A stretch of 64,000 bases of DNA from Ochrobactrum sp. RH2CCR150 (GCA_014138095.1 JACGXE010000006.1:1-64000), one strand, 5' to 3'. Positions 35,964 through 45,776 are shown, counted from the first letter of the stretch. Notes: generated by a model not told the origin, from the letters alone. Numbers and translations are program-made.

Positions 35964-37361
35964 ATGGATCAGACCCGGTCTAACCTGCGGCAATTGCCTT
36001 CCGTCGATACGCTTTTGCAAATGCCGGAACTTGATTCCGCGCTCGAACGGTTCGGTCGCCCGGCATTGACAGAAGCCATTCGCACGATCCTGACCGACAT
36101 GCGTGAAGCCGTGAAATCCGGCGCTGCACCGTCCAACAGCGCAGAGATTACAGGGCGGGCCATCGATCTGCTTGAAGCTTCCGGGCAATCGAGCCTGCGC
36201 CCGCTATTCAATCTGACGGGAACGGTTCTGCACACCAATCTCGGACGTGCCATTCTGGCTGAAGCGGCAATCGAGGCTGCGACGGCAGCCATGCGCGAAG
36301 CCGTTTCGCTGGAGTTTGATCTTTCAACCGGCGCGCGCGGCGAACGCGACGATCATCTGCGCGCACTCGTCTGCGAACTGACCGGCGCGGAAGATGCAAC
36401 CGTGGTCAACAACAATGCTGCCGCCGTGCTGCTGGTGCTGAATAGCCTTGCGGCGGGCAAAGAGGCAGTGGTCTCACGAGGTGAACTGATTGAAATCGGC
36501 GGCGCGTTCCGCATGCCGGATATCATGACCCGCGCAGGCACCAGACTGGTGGAGATTGGCACCACCAATCGCACCCATCCGGGTGATTATGAAGGTGCTA
36601 TCGGGCCGGATACCGGGCTTATATTGAAGGTCCACACTTCCAATTATCGCATTGAAGGGTTTACGCGTGAGGTATCGGCAACGGAGCTTGCTGCAATCGC
36701 CAAGGCGCGCGGTGTACCGCTGGTCAATGACCTTGGGTCCGGCACGCTCGCCGATCTGACCACATTCGGTCTGGCGCATGAGCCAACCGTGCGCGAAGCC
36801 GTTGCCGAAGGGGCCGATGTCATCACCTTCTCCGGCGACAAGCTGCTCGGCGGGCCGCAAGCCGGGTTCATCGTCGGGCGGCGCGATCTGATCGCCCGCA
36901 TCAACAAAAACCCGATGAAACGCGCCCTTCGCGTGGACAAGATCAGGCTCGCCGCGCTGGAAGCAACGCTGAAGCTCTATCGCAACCCCGAAAGACTGGC
37001 CGAAAAACTACCGACGCTCCGCTATCTGGCGCGACCGAAAAGCGACATCGCTATTCAAGCCACCCGATTGCAGCCGGAACTGCAAACAATGCTCGGCGCC
37101 GCCTTTGATGTGACAGTCACCGATTGCGCCAGCCAGATCGGCTCCGGTGCCTTGCCATTATCGACCGTTCCAAGCGCCGGATTGTCCATCGTGCCGAAAG
37201 ACGGCAGCGGCTCCGCGCTCGCCGCTTTGGCCACCGCGCTACGGCAATTGCCGCTGCCGGTGATCGGGCGCATCGAAAAAGGCGCGTTCATTCTCGATCT
37301 GCGTTGCCTCGAAGATGAGGCGCGCTTTGTCAGGAATCTGGCTTCCTATGCGGCTCGCTGA
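35964..37361 (+). CDS. selA: L-seryl-tRNA(Sec) selenium transferase SelA
   Basis: A 465-residue PLP enzyme that converts seryl-tRNA(Sec) to selenocysteyl-tRNA(Sec) with selenophosphate. The PLP lysine is K293 in FSGDKLLGGPQAG; NLTGTVLHTNLGRA and STGARGERDDH are typical SelA blocks. Family-normal length. Its 3' end overlaps the Sel1-repeat gene by 14 bases. Confidence 0.96.
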   Translation: MDQTRSNLRQLPSVDTLLQMPELDSALERFGRPALTEAIRTILTDMREAVKSGAAPSNSAEITGRAIDLLEASGQSSLRPLFNLTGTVLHTNLGRAILAEAAIEAATAAMREAVSLEFDLSTGARGERDDHLRALVCELTGAEDATVVNNNAAAVLLVLNSLAAGKEAVVSRGELIEIGGAFRMPDIMTRAGTRLVEIGTTNRTHPGDYEGAIGPDTGLILKVHTSNYRIEGFTREVSATELAAIAKARGVPLVNDLGSGTLADLTTFGLAHEPTVREAVAEGADVITFSGDKLLGGPQAGFIVGRRDLIARINKNPMKRALRVDKIRLAALEATLKLYRNPERLAEKLPTLRYLARPKSDIAIQATRLQPELQTMLGAAFDVTVTDCASQIGSGALPLSTVPSAGLSIVPKDGSGSALAALATALRQLPLPVIGRIEKGAFILDLRCLEDEARFVRNLASYAAR

Positions 37362-38127
37362 TCTTTTCTCCCGCAAGCCGAAACAGGACAGTGATGCGCA
37401 GTCACTGGAAAAGGCCCTCGTCGCAGCAAAATCGGGCGACTACGGCACGGCGCTCTCTATATGGGAGCCGCTTGCACGTAAGGGCAATGCCCGCGCCCAG
37501 AACAATATCGGCGCCTGTTTTGCGGGTGGCATGGGGGTCGACAGAAACATCGATCTCGCGCATCAATGGTTGGCCTTGTCGGCTAAAGCTGGCGACGCCT
37601 CCGGCCAGCGCAACCTTGCCTCGCTTCTGTTCAAGGGCGAGGCCATTGACCCCGACTATCCGGAAGCGGCAAGGCTTTATCGGTTGGCTGCCGAACAGGG
37701 CGACGCGCAAGCACAGGACATGCTGAGCTGGATGCTGCTGGAAGACGACGCCGTTGCCGCCAACGCGGTCGAAGCACGTGAATGGGCGCAAAAAGCCGCC
37801 GAGAACGGCGTTGCCACCGCCATGACACGGCTTGGTATGATCTATCATAACGCGGTCGGTGTACCGCGCGATCCAGCACAAGCCGTGTTCTGGTGGCGGA
37901 AGGCAGCGGAAGCAGGTGATGCCGACGGTGAAGCTATGCTTGGCGCAGCACTGCATCTCGGTATGGGCGTGAAGCAAGATGCTTTGTCGGCTTATGAACA
38001 TCTGCTGCACGCGCAATCAGAAGGCAGTTCGCTTGCCGATTCCTTCGTGCAAGTAGCCCGCGATCAACTCGATGACAACGAACGCCGGATAGCCGAGGCA
38101 CGCGCCACAGAGAGACACCGCCCATGA
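37348..38127 (+). CDS. Sel1-repeat (TPR-like) protein between selA and selB
   Basis: A 259-residue protein made mostly of Sel1-like repeats of about 36 residues (GNARAQNNIGACFAGGMG, GDASGQRNLASLLFKGE, GDAQAQDMLSWMLLEDD, GVATAMTRLGMIYHNAVG, GDADGEAMLGAALHLGMG). No signal peptide, so probably a cytoplasmic protein-binding scaffold. The ATG at 37348 lies inside the end of selA with AGGAA upstream; its stop overlaps selB by four bases. The Sel1 name comes from worm sel-1, not selenium, yet the gene is coupled to both Sec factors. Function unknown. Confidence 0.82.
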   Translation: MRLADLFSRKPKQDSDAQSLEKALVAAKSGDYGTALSIWEPLARKGNARAQNNIGACFAGGMGVDRNIDLAHQWLALSAKAGDASGQRNLASLLFKGEAIDPDYPEAARLYRLAAEQGDAQAQDMLSWMLLEDDAVAANAVEAREWAQKAAENGVATAMTRLGMIYHNAVGVPRDPAQAVFWWRKAAEAGDADGEAMLGAALHLGMGVKQDALSAYEHLLHAQSEGSSLADSFVQVARDQLDDNERRIAEARATERHRP

Positions 38128-40085
38128 TTATCGGCACGGCGGGACATATCGATCACGGCAAGACGTCCCTCGTGCGTGCGCTGACGAAAGTCGACACTGA
38201 CCGGCTCAAGGAGGAAAAAGCGCGCGGCATATCCATTGATCTTGGCTTTGCCTATCTCCCCCTGACGGACAACGAACAGGAAATTCTCGGCTTCGTCGAC
38301 GTGCCGGGGCACGAAAAATTCGTGCATACGATGCTGGCAGGTTCGGCCAGCATCGACTTCGTTCTGCTGGTGGTCGCAGCAGACGATGGCATCATGCCGC
38401 AAACACGCGAGCATCTGGCTATCGTCAATCTGCTCGGGATCAATCGCGGCATCGTTGTGATCACCAAAAGCGATCTCGTTGACGCTGCTCGTCTGGCCGA
38501 GGTGGAAACGGATATCCGCAATGTACTGGCCGCCACGCCGCTTGTCGATGTGGCGATATTGCCGGTGTCCACCATCACGGGTGAGGGGCTGGACCAGCTT
38601 AAAGCAGCCCTCGAAAGTGAGACTCACAACTTCCCGCACCGCCGCGCTGATGGACGCTTTCGTCTCGCCGTGGACCGTTCCTTCACCATTCAGGGTGCGG
38701 GAACTGTCGTGACGGGAACCGTCCTGTCCGGTACTGTCAGGATTGGCGATCAGCTGACTATCAGCCCTTCAGGCAAGCAGGTTCGGGTGCGCACAATCCA
38801 TGCGCAGAACCGGCCAAGCGAAACCGCACAGGCAGGCGACCGTTGTGCACTCAATCTGGCAGGCGAAGGCATTTCCAAGGAAGCGGTCAGCCGTGGCGAC
38901 ATGGTGTTGTCGCCCGAGTTGCACATGCCGACAGACCGTATCGACGCTTCGCTTTCCATCTTGCCATCGGAACGCAAGCCGATAGACCAGTGGTTTCCGG
39001 TGCGGCTGCACCATGCATCTGCTGAAGTGGGTGCGCGCATCGTGCTGTTGCAGGACAATGATCTCGCGCCGGGCACTCAAGCACGCGTGCAACTGGTGCT
39101 GGATCGCCCGATTGCAGCTGCGTCGGGTGATCGTTTTGTCATTCGCGATGTTTCCGCACAGCGAACAATCGGAGGCGGTCGCTTTCTTGATCTACGCCCG
39201 CCGCAGCGCAAGCGCCGCAGCCCCGAGCGGGTGGCACAACTCGACGCTCATGCCATTGATGATCCGTTAGAAGCGGCACGGGCACTGCTGTCCGTCGACC
39301 CGTTTTATCTGGATGCAACCACATTCCTGCGTGACCGCGCTTTGGCCGATGAGCCACACGCTCTGGCACTGGCACTCAATGCGACGGTTCTACCGCAGGG
39401 CCAGTCGCAATTGCTGCTTTTACCGGAACGATGGGATGCGTTGCAGAGTGCCATTCTTGAGCGGCTTGGCAATTTCCATGACGAAAACCCGGACCTGATC
39501 GGCATGGGGGTGGAAAGGCTGCGCCTGCTTGTAAAGCCGCGCCTGCCAGCAAGCGCTTTCCGGGCTGCGATAACCGCACTGACGGATGCGCAACTGGTAA
39601 AGCTGGACGGCGCATGGCTTCGTCTCAGCGATCATGAAGTGTCGATGAGCGAGACCGACGCGACGCTATGGGAGCGGATCGCGCCGATGCTTGGTGGCGA
39701 AGCGCGCTTTCGCCCGCCCCGCGTGCGCGACATTGCCGGTTTGCTTGACGAAAAGGAGGACGAAATCCGGCGTGTTCTCAAGCTTGGCGGCCGGATGGGA
39801 CGTGTACATGAAGTTGCAAACGATCATTTTTTTCAGCGCAGCACGATTGCCGAGATGATCGCGATACTTTCGGTGATGGATGCGGAGTTCGACAGCGGCT
39901 GGTTCATCGCAGCGCGCTTTCGTGACCGTGTGGATAGTGGCCGCAAGGTGGCCATCCAGATTCTTGAATTTTTTGATCGAAACAGCGTCACGATCCGGCG
40001 CGGAGATTTGCGTCGGCTAAACCGTCGCAAGCTGGACTTGTTCGGCGATTTCGCGCAAAGTGAACCAGCCGCAAGTACCGGCTAA
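38124..40085 (+). CDS. selB: Selenocysteine-specific elongation factor SelB
   Basis: A 653-residue GTPase that delivers Sec-tRNA to UGA codons next to a SECIS. The GTPase motifs are [12 protein letters not shown] (G1), DVPGHEKF (G3) and TKSD (G4). Beta-barrel domains follow, and the C-terminal half has winged-helix repeats that bind the SECIS hairpin. ATGA overlap with the preceding gene. tRNA-Sec follows after five bases. Confidence 0.96.
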   Translation: MIIGTAGHIDHGKTSLVRALTKVDTDRLKEEKARGISIDLGFAYLPLTDNEQEILGFVDVPGHEKFVHTMLAGSASIDFVLLVVAADDGIMPQTREHLAIVNLLGINRGIVVITKSDLVDAARLAEVETDIRNVLAATPLVDVAILPVSTITGEGLDQLKAALESETHNFPHRRADGRFRLAVDRSFTIQGAGTVVTGTVLSGTVRIGDQLTISPSGKQVRVRTIHAQNRPSETAQAGDRCALNLAGEGISKEAVSRGDMVLSPELHMPTDRIDASLSILPSERKPIDQWFPVRLHHASAEVGARIVLLQDNDLAPGTQARVQLVLDRPIAAASGDRFVIRDVSAQRTIGGGRFLDLRPPQRKRRSPERVAQLDAHAIDDPLEAARALLSVDPFYLDATTFLRDRALADEPHALALALNATVLPQGQSQLLLLPERWDALQSAILERLGNFHDENPDLIGMGVERLRLLVKPRLPASAFRAAITALTDAQLVKLDGAWLRLSDHEVSMSETDATLWERIAPMLGGEARFRPPRVRDIAGLLDEKEDEIRRVLKLGGRMGRVHEVANDHFFQRSTIAEMIAILSVMDAEFDSGWFIAARFRDRVDSGRKVAIQILEFFDRNSVTIRRGDLRRLNRRKLDLFGDFAQSEPAASTG

Positions 40086-40090
40086 AATCT

Positions 40091-40186
40091 GGAAGAGACG
40101 CGTCCCTGGTGGGGCGTCCGGACTTCAAATCCGGGAGGGGCCGATAGACGGTCTTTGGTGGGTTCGACTCCCATTCTCTTCCGCCA
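40091..40186 (+). tRNA. selC: tRNA-Sec (anticodon TCA)
   Basis: A 96-base tRNA with an 8-pair acceptor stem (GGAAGAGA with TCTCTTCC), discriminator G and encoded CCA. The anticodon stem CCGGA/TCCGG encloses CTTCAAA with anticodon TCA at 40125-40127. A long D stem (CGTCCC/GGGGCG) and a long variable arm match known tRNA-Sec. The acceptor start, anticodon region and TTCGACTCC arm closely resemble E. coli selC. Confidence 0.97.
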
Positions 40187-40215
40187 AAACTCCATTCGGT
40201 CTACCAATCCGCAAA

Positions 40216-40254
40216 CATCTCCAGCAAAGCTGCTTCACGACCTCGCTGGAGATG
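40216..40254. terminator. Inverted repeat after tRNA-Sec, likely transcription end
   Basis: CATCTCCAGC (40216-40225) and GCTGGAGATG (40245-40254) are perfect 10-base complements with a 19-base loop, in the gap between convergent tRNA-Sec and pcaF. The arms resemble the GCATTTCCAG ends of the dispersed repeat. No T-run, so the terminator role is tentative. Confidence 0.45.
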
Positions 40255-40265
40255 CAGAAGATGGG

Positions 40266-41468
40266 TCAGACGCGCTCAAGCGCGATGGCAATGCCCTGAC
40301 CGACGCCAATGCACATGGTGGCAAGCGCATATTTTCCACCGTTCAGCGACAGTTCCAGCGCCGCGGTGCCAGCAATGCGCGCACCCGACATGCCGAGCGG
40401 ATGACCGAGCGCAATCGCGCCGCCATTCGGATTGACGCGGCTATCGTCATCGGCAATGCCCAGCTCTCGCAGCACGGCAAGACCCTGCGAGGCGAAAGCT
40501 TCGTTCAACTCGATCACGTCGAAAGCATCAGGCGCAAGGCCGATGCGGGCGCTGAGCTTTTTCGTTGCCGGTGCCGGGCCAATACCCATGATACGCGGCG
40601 GCACGCCAGCCGTCGCACCGCCCACAACGCGGGCGATCGGCGTAAGGCCATATTTCTTCACCGCCGCTTCCGAAGCAACGATCAGCGCGGCAGCGCCGTC
40701 ATTGACGCCCGACGCATTGCCCGCCGTGACCGTGCCGCCTTCGCGGAAAGGGGTCGGCAGCTTTGCCAGCGCTTCGATGCTGGTGGCACGCGGATGCTCG
40801 TCCTTGTCCACGACGATCGGATCGCCCTTGCGTTGCGGAATGGTGACCGCCACGATTTCCTTGGCCAGACGTCCGTTGGCCTGCGCCTCAGCGGCCTTGT
40901 TCTGGCTGCGAACGGCAAACGCATCCTGATCGGCGCGCGAGACCTTATAGTCTTCGGCAACGTTCTCGCCGGTTTCCGGCATGGAATCGACACCATACTG
41001 CTTCTTCATCAGCGGATTGACGAAGCGCCAGCCGATGGTGGTATCGAAGATTTCGGCCTTGCGCGAAAAGGCGCTGTCAGCCTTCGGCATGACGAAAGGC
41101 GCGCGGCTCATGCTTTCCACGCCACCCGCAATCATCAGTTCCGCTTCGCCTGCCTTGATCGCGCGTGCAGCGGCGATAACCGCATCCATGCCCGAACCAC
41201 AGAGACGGTTGATGGTGGTGCCAGAAACGCTGACCGGCAGACCAGCCAGCAGCAGCGACATGCGCGCGACATTGCGGTTGTCTTCGCCTGCCTGATTGGC
41301 CGAACCGAAGATGACGTCATCGACGGCTTCCCAATCGACGGAAGCGTTGCGCTCCATCAGAGCCTTGAGTGGCACAGCGCCAAGATCATCGGCGCGGACT
41401 GCGGAAAGCGCGCCGCCATAACGACCGATGGGTGTACGGACATAATCGCAAATATAGGCTTCGGTCAT
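40266..41468 (-). CDS. pcaF: Beta-ketoadipyl-CoA thiolase PcaF
   Basis: A 400-residue thiolase that splits beta-ketoadipyl-CoA into succinyl-CoA and acetyl-CoA, the last step of protocatechuate/catechol breakdown. Active-site motifs are INRLCGSGMDAV (nucleophile Cys), NPNGGAIALGHPLG and CIGVGQG. The ATG at 41468 has GAGG six bases before it and gives exact family length; a GTG at 41480 overlapping pcaJ is possible. Confidence 0.94.
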   Translation of the reverse strand: MTEAYICDYVRTPIGRYGGALSAVRADDLGAVPLKALMERNASVDWEAVDDVIFGSANQAGEDNRNVARMSLLLAGLPVSVSGTTINRLCGSGMDAVIAAARAIKAGEAELMIAGGVESMSRAPFVMPKADSAFSRKAEIFDTTIGWRFVNPLMKKQYGVDSMPETGENVAEDYKVSRADQDAFAVRSQNKAAEAQANGRLAKEIVAVTIPQRKGDPIVVDKDEHPRATSIEALAKLPTPFREGGTVTAGNASGVNDGAAALIVASEAAVKKYGLTPIARVVGGATAGVPPRIMGIGPAPATKKLSARIGLAPDAFDVIELNEAFASQGLAVLRELGIADDDSRVNPNGGAIALGHPLGMSGARIAGTAALELSLNGGKYALATMCIGVGQGIAIALERV

Positions 41469-41476
41469 GACAGGCC

Positions 41477-42166
41477 TCACAATTCTGGAACAACGAGATC
41501 GGCGACAGGGCCATCGATATGCAGCTTAGCGCCGGTCATAGCCTGTAGCTCTTCCAGCGTCATCGCCGCAAGCTTTTCGCGCAGTACAAAGCGGCCCTTG
41601 TCGATGTCAATCACCGCATGGCTGGTATAGATGCGCGTGATGCAGCCGACGCCGGTCAGTGGAAAAGCGCATTTTTCGACGAGCTTCGGTTCGCCCTTCT
41701 TGGTGACATGTTCGGTGATGACCACCACCTGCTTGGCGCCATGGACAAGATCCATCGCGCCGCCGACGGCAGGCACACCCTTGGCGCCGACGCGCCAATT
41801 GGCCAGATCGCCATTCTGCGCCACCTGATAGGCGCCGAGGATTGCCACATCGAGATGGCCGCCGCGCACCATGGAAAAGCTGTCGGCGTGATGGAAGAAA
41901 GCCGCACCCGGCTTGAGCGTCACAGCCTTTTTGCCTGCATTGATGAGATCCCAGTCTTCTTCACCTTCCGGCGGTGCTTCGCCGAAATCGAGAATGCCGT
42001 TCTCGGTGTGAAAGATCGCTTCGCGGCCTTCCGGCTGATAACGGGCAACCATTTCTGGAAAACCAATACCAAGGTTCACATAAGCGCCGTCGGCAATATC
42101 CTGCGCCGCGCGCCAGGCAATCTGGGCGTTGGAAAGCTTGATGTCCTCACGTGTATCGACGGTCAT
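41477..42166 (-). CDS. pcaJ: 3-oxoadipate CoA-transferase subunit B PcaJ
   Basis: A 229-residue subunit with the catalytic glutamate motif TENGIL (family SENG) and the LGIGFPEMVARY block. With PcaI it transfers CoA from succinyl-CoA to 3-oxoadipate. ATGA overlap with pcaI, eight bases before the pcaF start. Confidence 0.93.
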   Translation of the reverse strand: MTVDTREDIKLSNAQIAWRAAQDIADGAYVNLGIGFPEMVARYQPEGREAIFHTENGILDFGEAPPEGEEDWDLINAGKKAVTLKPGAAFFHHADSFSMVRGGHLDVAILGAYQVAQNGDLANWRVGAKGVPAVGGAMDLVHGAKQVVVITEHVTKKGEPKLVEKCAFPLTGVGCITRIYTSHAVIDIDKGRFVLREKLAAMTLEELQAMTGAKLHIDGPVADLVVPEL

Positions 42167-42870
42167 ACGTAGGCCACTCCTGCCCGAATGAGTTCTTCTT
42201 CCTGCTGCGGGTTAGCCACTTCGACAATGCTGTCGACGAAGATGCCCGGCGTGATGACATTTTCCGGCTCGATGCCGCCCAGCGGCACGATCTGGGATGC
42301 CTGCACGATTGTCTTGGCGGCCGCCATGCACATCAGCGGGTTAAAGTTTCGCGCTGCCATACGGTAGTTGAGATTGCCATGAATATCGGCCACATGCGCC
42401 TTGATCAGCGCAAAATCCGCCTTGAGCCAGCGCTCCTGCACATAAGGGCGGCCGTCGAATTCTGCAATCACCTTACCATCGGCAAGCTCGGTGCCATAAG
42501 CGGTCGGCGTATAGAAAGCCGGGATGCCAGCACCACCCGCACGGATACGTTCGGCGAGCGTTCCCTGCGGAACCAGCTCAAGCTCGATTTCTCCGGCCAG
42601 ATATTTGTCGGTGAAGGCGCGCGGATCGGACGAGCGCGGAAACGAACAGATCATCTTCCTGACCAGTCCCGCGTCGATCATGGCAGCAATGCCGATGCGA
42701 CCGTTACCGGCATTGTTGTTGATGACCGTCAGATTTTTCGACCCCTTGTCGATGAGCGCGTGAATGAGTTCAATCGGCGCACCCGATCCACCAAACCCGC
42801 CGATCATCACGGTCGCACCATCGCCGATACCGGCAACCGCTTCCGCAAGGCTTCCTATTGTCTTGTCCAT
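42163..42870 (-). CDS. pcaI: 3-oxoadipate CoA-transferase subunit A PcaI
   Basis: A 235-residue subunit with the glycine-rich CoA-transferase motif MIGGFGGSGAP and the INNNAGNG block. The ATG at 42870 is preceded by GAGGAG; an upstream reading of ten codons has no support. First gene of pcaIJF, divergent from pcaR. Confidence 0.93.
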   Translation of the reverse strand: MDKTIGSLAEAVAGIGDGATVMIGGFGGSGAPIELIHALIDKGSKNLTVINNNAGNGRIGIAAMIDAGLVRKMICSFPRSSDPRAFTDKYLAGEIELELVPQGTLAERIRAGGAGIPAFYTPTAYGTELADGKVIAEFDGRPYVQERWLKADFALIKAHVADIHGNLNYRMAARNFNPLMCMAAAKTIVQASQIVPLGGIEPENVITPGIFVDSIVEVANPQQEEELIRAGVAYV

Positions 42871-43016
42871 ATTCTTCTCCTCAGACGACCGCAGCGCCAA
42901 AGTCGGGCCGGGCAGTACGCATGTCGAAAACTGGGAACGTCTTTCAAAAATGCGCTCCAGATTGAATAAAACGACGCCCCCTCGACCACAATGATTTTGT
43001 GCGTTATGCTTACTTT

Positions 43017-43031
43017 GTTCGATAATCGCAC
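43017..43031. promoter_or_regulatory. PcaR operator, GTTCGATAATCGCAC
   Basis: This 15-base sequence matches the binding site reported for Pseudomonas putida PcaR as I recall it. It lies 19 bases before the pcaR GTG and about 150 bases from the pcaI start. A related inverted copy, TTTTGTGCGTTAT, is at 42995-43007. It probably serves pcaI activation and pcaR autoregulation. Confidence 0.75.
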
Positions 43032-43049
43032 AAAATGGAGGTTGCCCGC

Positions 43050-43811
43050 GTGCAGATCAAGGATCGCGACATGATGGGCGGACTGGCCAAGGGCCTGAAA
43101 GTGATCGAGGCTTTCACCTTCGATCACCCACGCCTCAGCATTTCCGATGCAGCGGAACTTTCCGGCTATGACCGCGCCACGACGCGCCGCTGCCTGTTGA
43201 CATTAGCCGAGCTTGGTTATTGTGCTTATGACGGCAAATATTTCACGGTGACGCCGCGCATTCTGCGGCTTGGCACCGGATGCCTCGCCTCCATGCCGCT
43301 TCCGCGTATTGTGCAGCCTTTTCTCGACCGTCTGTCGGATGAAATCCGCCAGAGCACTTCCGTCTCCATTCTTGATGAGACCGAAATCGTCTATGTCGCC
43401 CGCGCGGCGCAACAGCGCGTCATGTCTGTCATGCTAATGCCAGGATCGCGACTGCCCGCCTATTGCACCTCGATGGGGCGAGTGCTGCTGGCAGCCCTGC
43501 CGGACGAAGCTGCGATTGCAACGCTGAATGCAAGCCAGCGCATCGCCCGCACTCCGCGAACGGAAACCGATCTGACGCGCATCATGGAAGAGCTGGCCCG
43601 CATCCGCGAGCAAGGCTATGCAGGCATCGATCAGGAAGTGGAAATCGGCCTGCGTTCCATGGCCGTCCCGCTCACCAATTTTCATGGAAAAGTGGTTGCC
43701 GCGCTTAATGTCGGTCTGGCTTTGACCGATGAACCGATGGCCGACGTCATCGCGCGCTATCTGCCAGCGCTGAATGAAACGCAGGGGGAAATATCCCGCA
43801 CTTTGCGGTAG
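43050..43811 (+). CDS. pcaR: IclR-family regulator PcaR
   Basis: A 253-residue regulator that activates pca genes in response to beta-ketoadipate. The N-terminal winged helix (LSISDAAELSGYDRATTRRCLLTL) is followed by an IclR effector domain. The GTG at 43050 is chosen because GGAGG lies eight bases before it; an ATG at 43035 overlaps that site. Confidence 0.9.
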   Translation: MQIKDRDMMGGLAKGLKVIEAFTFDHPRLSISDAAELSGYDRATTRRCLLTLAELGYCAYDGKYFTVTPRILRLGTGCLASMPLPRIVQPFLDRLSDEIRQSTSVSILDETEIVYVARAAQQRVMSVMLMPGSRLPAYCTSMGRVLLAALPDEAAIATLNASQRIARTPRTETDLTRIMEELARIREQGYAGIDQEVEIGLRSMAVPLTNFHGKVVAALNVGLALTDEPMADVIARYLPALNETQGEISRTLR

Positions 43812-43826
43812 AATATTCCAGCAAAG

Positions 43827-43862
43827 ACGAACGCCGATCTGTTGCTGCAGACCGGCGCTCGT
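43827..43862. terminator. Bidirectional hairpin between pcaR and thuB
   Basis: Two 15-base arms (43827-43841 and 43848-43862) pair at 13 of 15 positions around a 6-base loop, in the 55-base gap between convergent genes. A short TTT overlaps the distal arm end. Confidence 0.65.
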
Positions 43863-43866
43863 TTGG

Positions 43867-44916
43867 TCAGCTTGCGACCACTTCCGGCAGGGGCTTGTCA
43901 ACGACCATGGCATGATCGAGCACGCGTTGCAGGTTAGCGGCATGGCGGAAACTGGGTTCGAGCCCAATGCCATCAGCCACAGCGCGGGCAAAGCGCTGGT
44001 AGTTGGTCTCGACGATATCGGCATCGATGTCGCGCCAGACCGGCGTTTCGATATCCTCGCCGATAGAGCCGCGCAGGCTCGATCCGGCCGGCGTGTGAAG
44101 CACTTCCAGCGCTCCCTTGTCGCCATGAATGCGCAGGCGCAACTCGTTCAGATGCCCGGTCGCCCAGCGGCTGGCATGAATGACCCCCAGCGCACCATTG
44201 GCATATTCGGCCATCATGACGAAGCTGTCATTCGCATCGAGCACATATTCGCCTATATGGTCGTTATCCGCCTTGTCGAAGGTTTTCAGCCGCGCAGACG
44301 CCCGCTCCACATCGCTGCCAATGGCATAGGATGCGAAGTCGAGAATATGGATGCCGACATCGCCAAGAACGCCATTTGACCCGTGGCGGGTTGAAAGACG
44401 CCAGAGCCATTTGCTCTCGGTCTTCCAATCACCCCACGCCTTCGACACCAGCCAGCTTTGCAGATAGGACGCCTCGAAATGGCGAACCTGCCCGATTTCT
44501 CCGGCGAGTACCATCTCGCGCGCCTTCTGCAAGGGCGCAACGTTGCGATAGGTCAGATTGACCATATTGACGACATTGGCCTGCTCGGCAGCATCGGCCA
44601 TTTCAGCGGCTTTTTCATAGCTTTCAGCCAGCGGCTTTTCGCAAAAGACATGCTTGCCCGCGCCGACCAGCGCCAGCGTGGTCGGGTGGTGGATGGCGTC
44701 CGGTGTGACATTGGCGACCGCATCGAAACGGTCCCATTCCAGCGCATCTTCAAGCCGCGTGAAGCGGTTGTGAATGTCGTGGTTTTCCGAAAACGCATCG
44801 ACACGTTCTGCCGACACGTCGCAGGCCGCGACAACCTCGACGCCTTCAATCGCCTTGAAGGCTTCGGCATGGTTTTTCGCCATGCCGCCAGTACCCAGAA
44901 TAAGAAGACGCATCAT
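43867..44916 (-). CDS. thuB: Gfo/Idh/MocA-family dehydrogenase ThuB
   Basis: A 349-residue NAD(P)-dependent oxidoreductase. The N-terminal Rossmann motif is ILGTGGMAKNHAEAF, the catalytic lysine motif is CEKPLAES, and a dimer-forming C-terminal domain includes GDVGIHILDFASY. Last gene of the thu operon. In Sinorhizobium, ThuA and ThuB act on trehalose and related disaccharides, apparently through 3-keto intermediates; ThuB would be the dehydrogenase. Confidence 0.87.
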   Translation of the reverse strand: MMRLLILGTGGMAKNHAEAFKAIEGVEVVAACDVSAERVDAFSENHDIHNRFTRLEDALEWDRFDAVANVTPDAIHHPTTLALVGAGKHVFCEKPLAESYEKAAEMADAAEQANVVNMVNLTYRNVAPLQKAREMVLAGEIGQVRHFEASYLQSWLVSKAWGDWKTESKWLWRLSTRHGSNGVLGDVGIHILDFASYAIGSDVERASARLKTFDKADNDHIGEYVLDANDSFVMMAEYANGALGVIHASRWATGHLNELRLRIHGDKGALEVLHTPAGSSLRGSIGEDIETPVWRDIDADIVETNYQRFARAVADGIGLEPSFRHAANLQRVLDHAMVVDKPLPEVVAS

Positions 44917-44921
44917 GCACC

Positions 44922-45707
44922 TCAGCGATAACCGGCTTCACCGGCCTTGTGCAGCTTGGGCCCGCGCTCGACAATTGGTTCCAGCGCCTTTTCCACCGGA
45001 ACATTCGGCGCGGTGTGGATGCCTGTCCATGCCGGCTGCGGATTATAAGCCCATTTGACCGAATTGCGCAGAACGGTCTGCACATTGGCATCGTGATAGG
45101 TCGGGTAGGTTTCATGGCCGGGGCGGAAATAGAACACATTGCCCGCGCCGCGACGCCAGGTCATGCCGGAGCGGAACACTTCACCGCCCGCGAACCACGA
45201 AATGAACACGGTTTCCAGTGGTTCCGGCACGGAGAACTGTTCGCCATACATTTCCTCATTTTCAAGCACAAAATTCTCGTCCAGCCCTTGGGCAATGGGG
45301 TGGCCGCGATTGACGACCCATACGCGCTCACGCTCGCCCGCCTCACGCCACTTAAGTGCGCAGGGCGTGCCCATGACACGCTTGAAGATTTTGGAGAAAT
45401 GGCCGGAATGGAGCACGATCAGCCCCATGCCCTCGAAGACGCGTTTTGCCACACGCTCCACCACTTCATCGCTGACGGCGCCATGATCCTTGTGCCCCCA
45501 CCAGACCAGAACGTCGGTCTCGGCGAGGCGCGCTTCCGGCAAGCCATGGTCCGGCTCCTGCAAGGTGGCGGTCGTGGCACTAATGCCGCTATCTGCGTTC
45601 AACGCATCGGCAATCGTGTTGTGCATGCCATTCGGATAGACCGAACGCACCGTTTCATTGATCTGCTCGTGGATGTTCTCACCCCAGACGATTGTGCGAA
45701 TAGGCAC
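44922..45707 (-). CDS. thuA: ThuA-like disaccharide utilisation protein
   Basis: A 261-residue protein of the ThuA family (class I glutamine-amidotransferase-like fold). Recognisable blocks are VWGENIHEQ near the N-terminus, [29 protein letters not shown] and [13 protein letters not shown]. The GTG at 45707 is chosen because AAGGAG lies seven bases before it; a longer frame starting at 45734 has no support. It is five bases before thuB. Role: catabolism of imported trehalose or similar disaccharides. Confidence 0.87.
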   Translation of the reverse strand: MPIRTIVWGENIHEQINETVRSVYPNGMHNTIADALNADSGISATTATLQEPDHGLPEARLAETDVLVWWGHKDHGAVSDEVVERVAKRVFEGMGLIVLHSGHFSKIFKRVMGTPCALKWREAGERERVWVVNRGHPIAQGLDENFVLENEEMYGEQFSVPEPLETVFISWFAGGEVFRSGMTWRRGAGNVFYFRPGHETYPTYHDANVQTVLRNSVKWAYNPQPAWTGIHTAPNVPVEKALEPIVERGPKLHKAGEAGYR

Positions 45708-45776
45708 GGATATTCTCCTTGCTGCGGGCATCACGGCCCGGTTGTCTCGTGTGTCATTGAGCTTGGGAGGTCGACG

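Noticed and set aside
37348..38127. Direct role in selenium chemistry inferred from the Sel1 name
   Set aside because: Sel1 refers to a worm gene; only the gene position suggests a link to selenocysteine.
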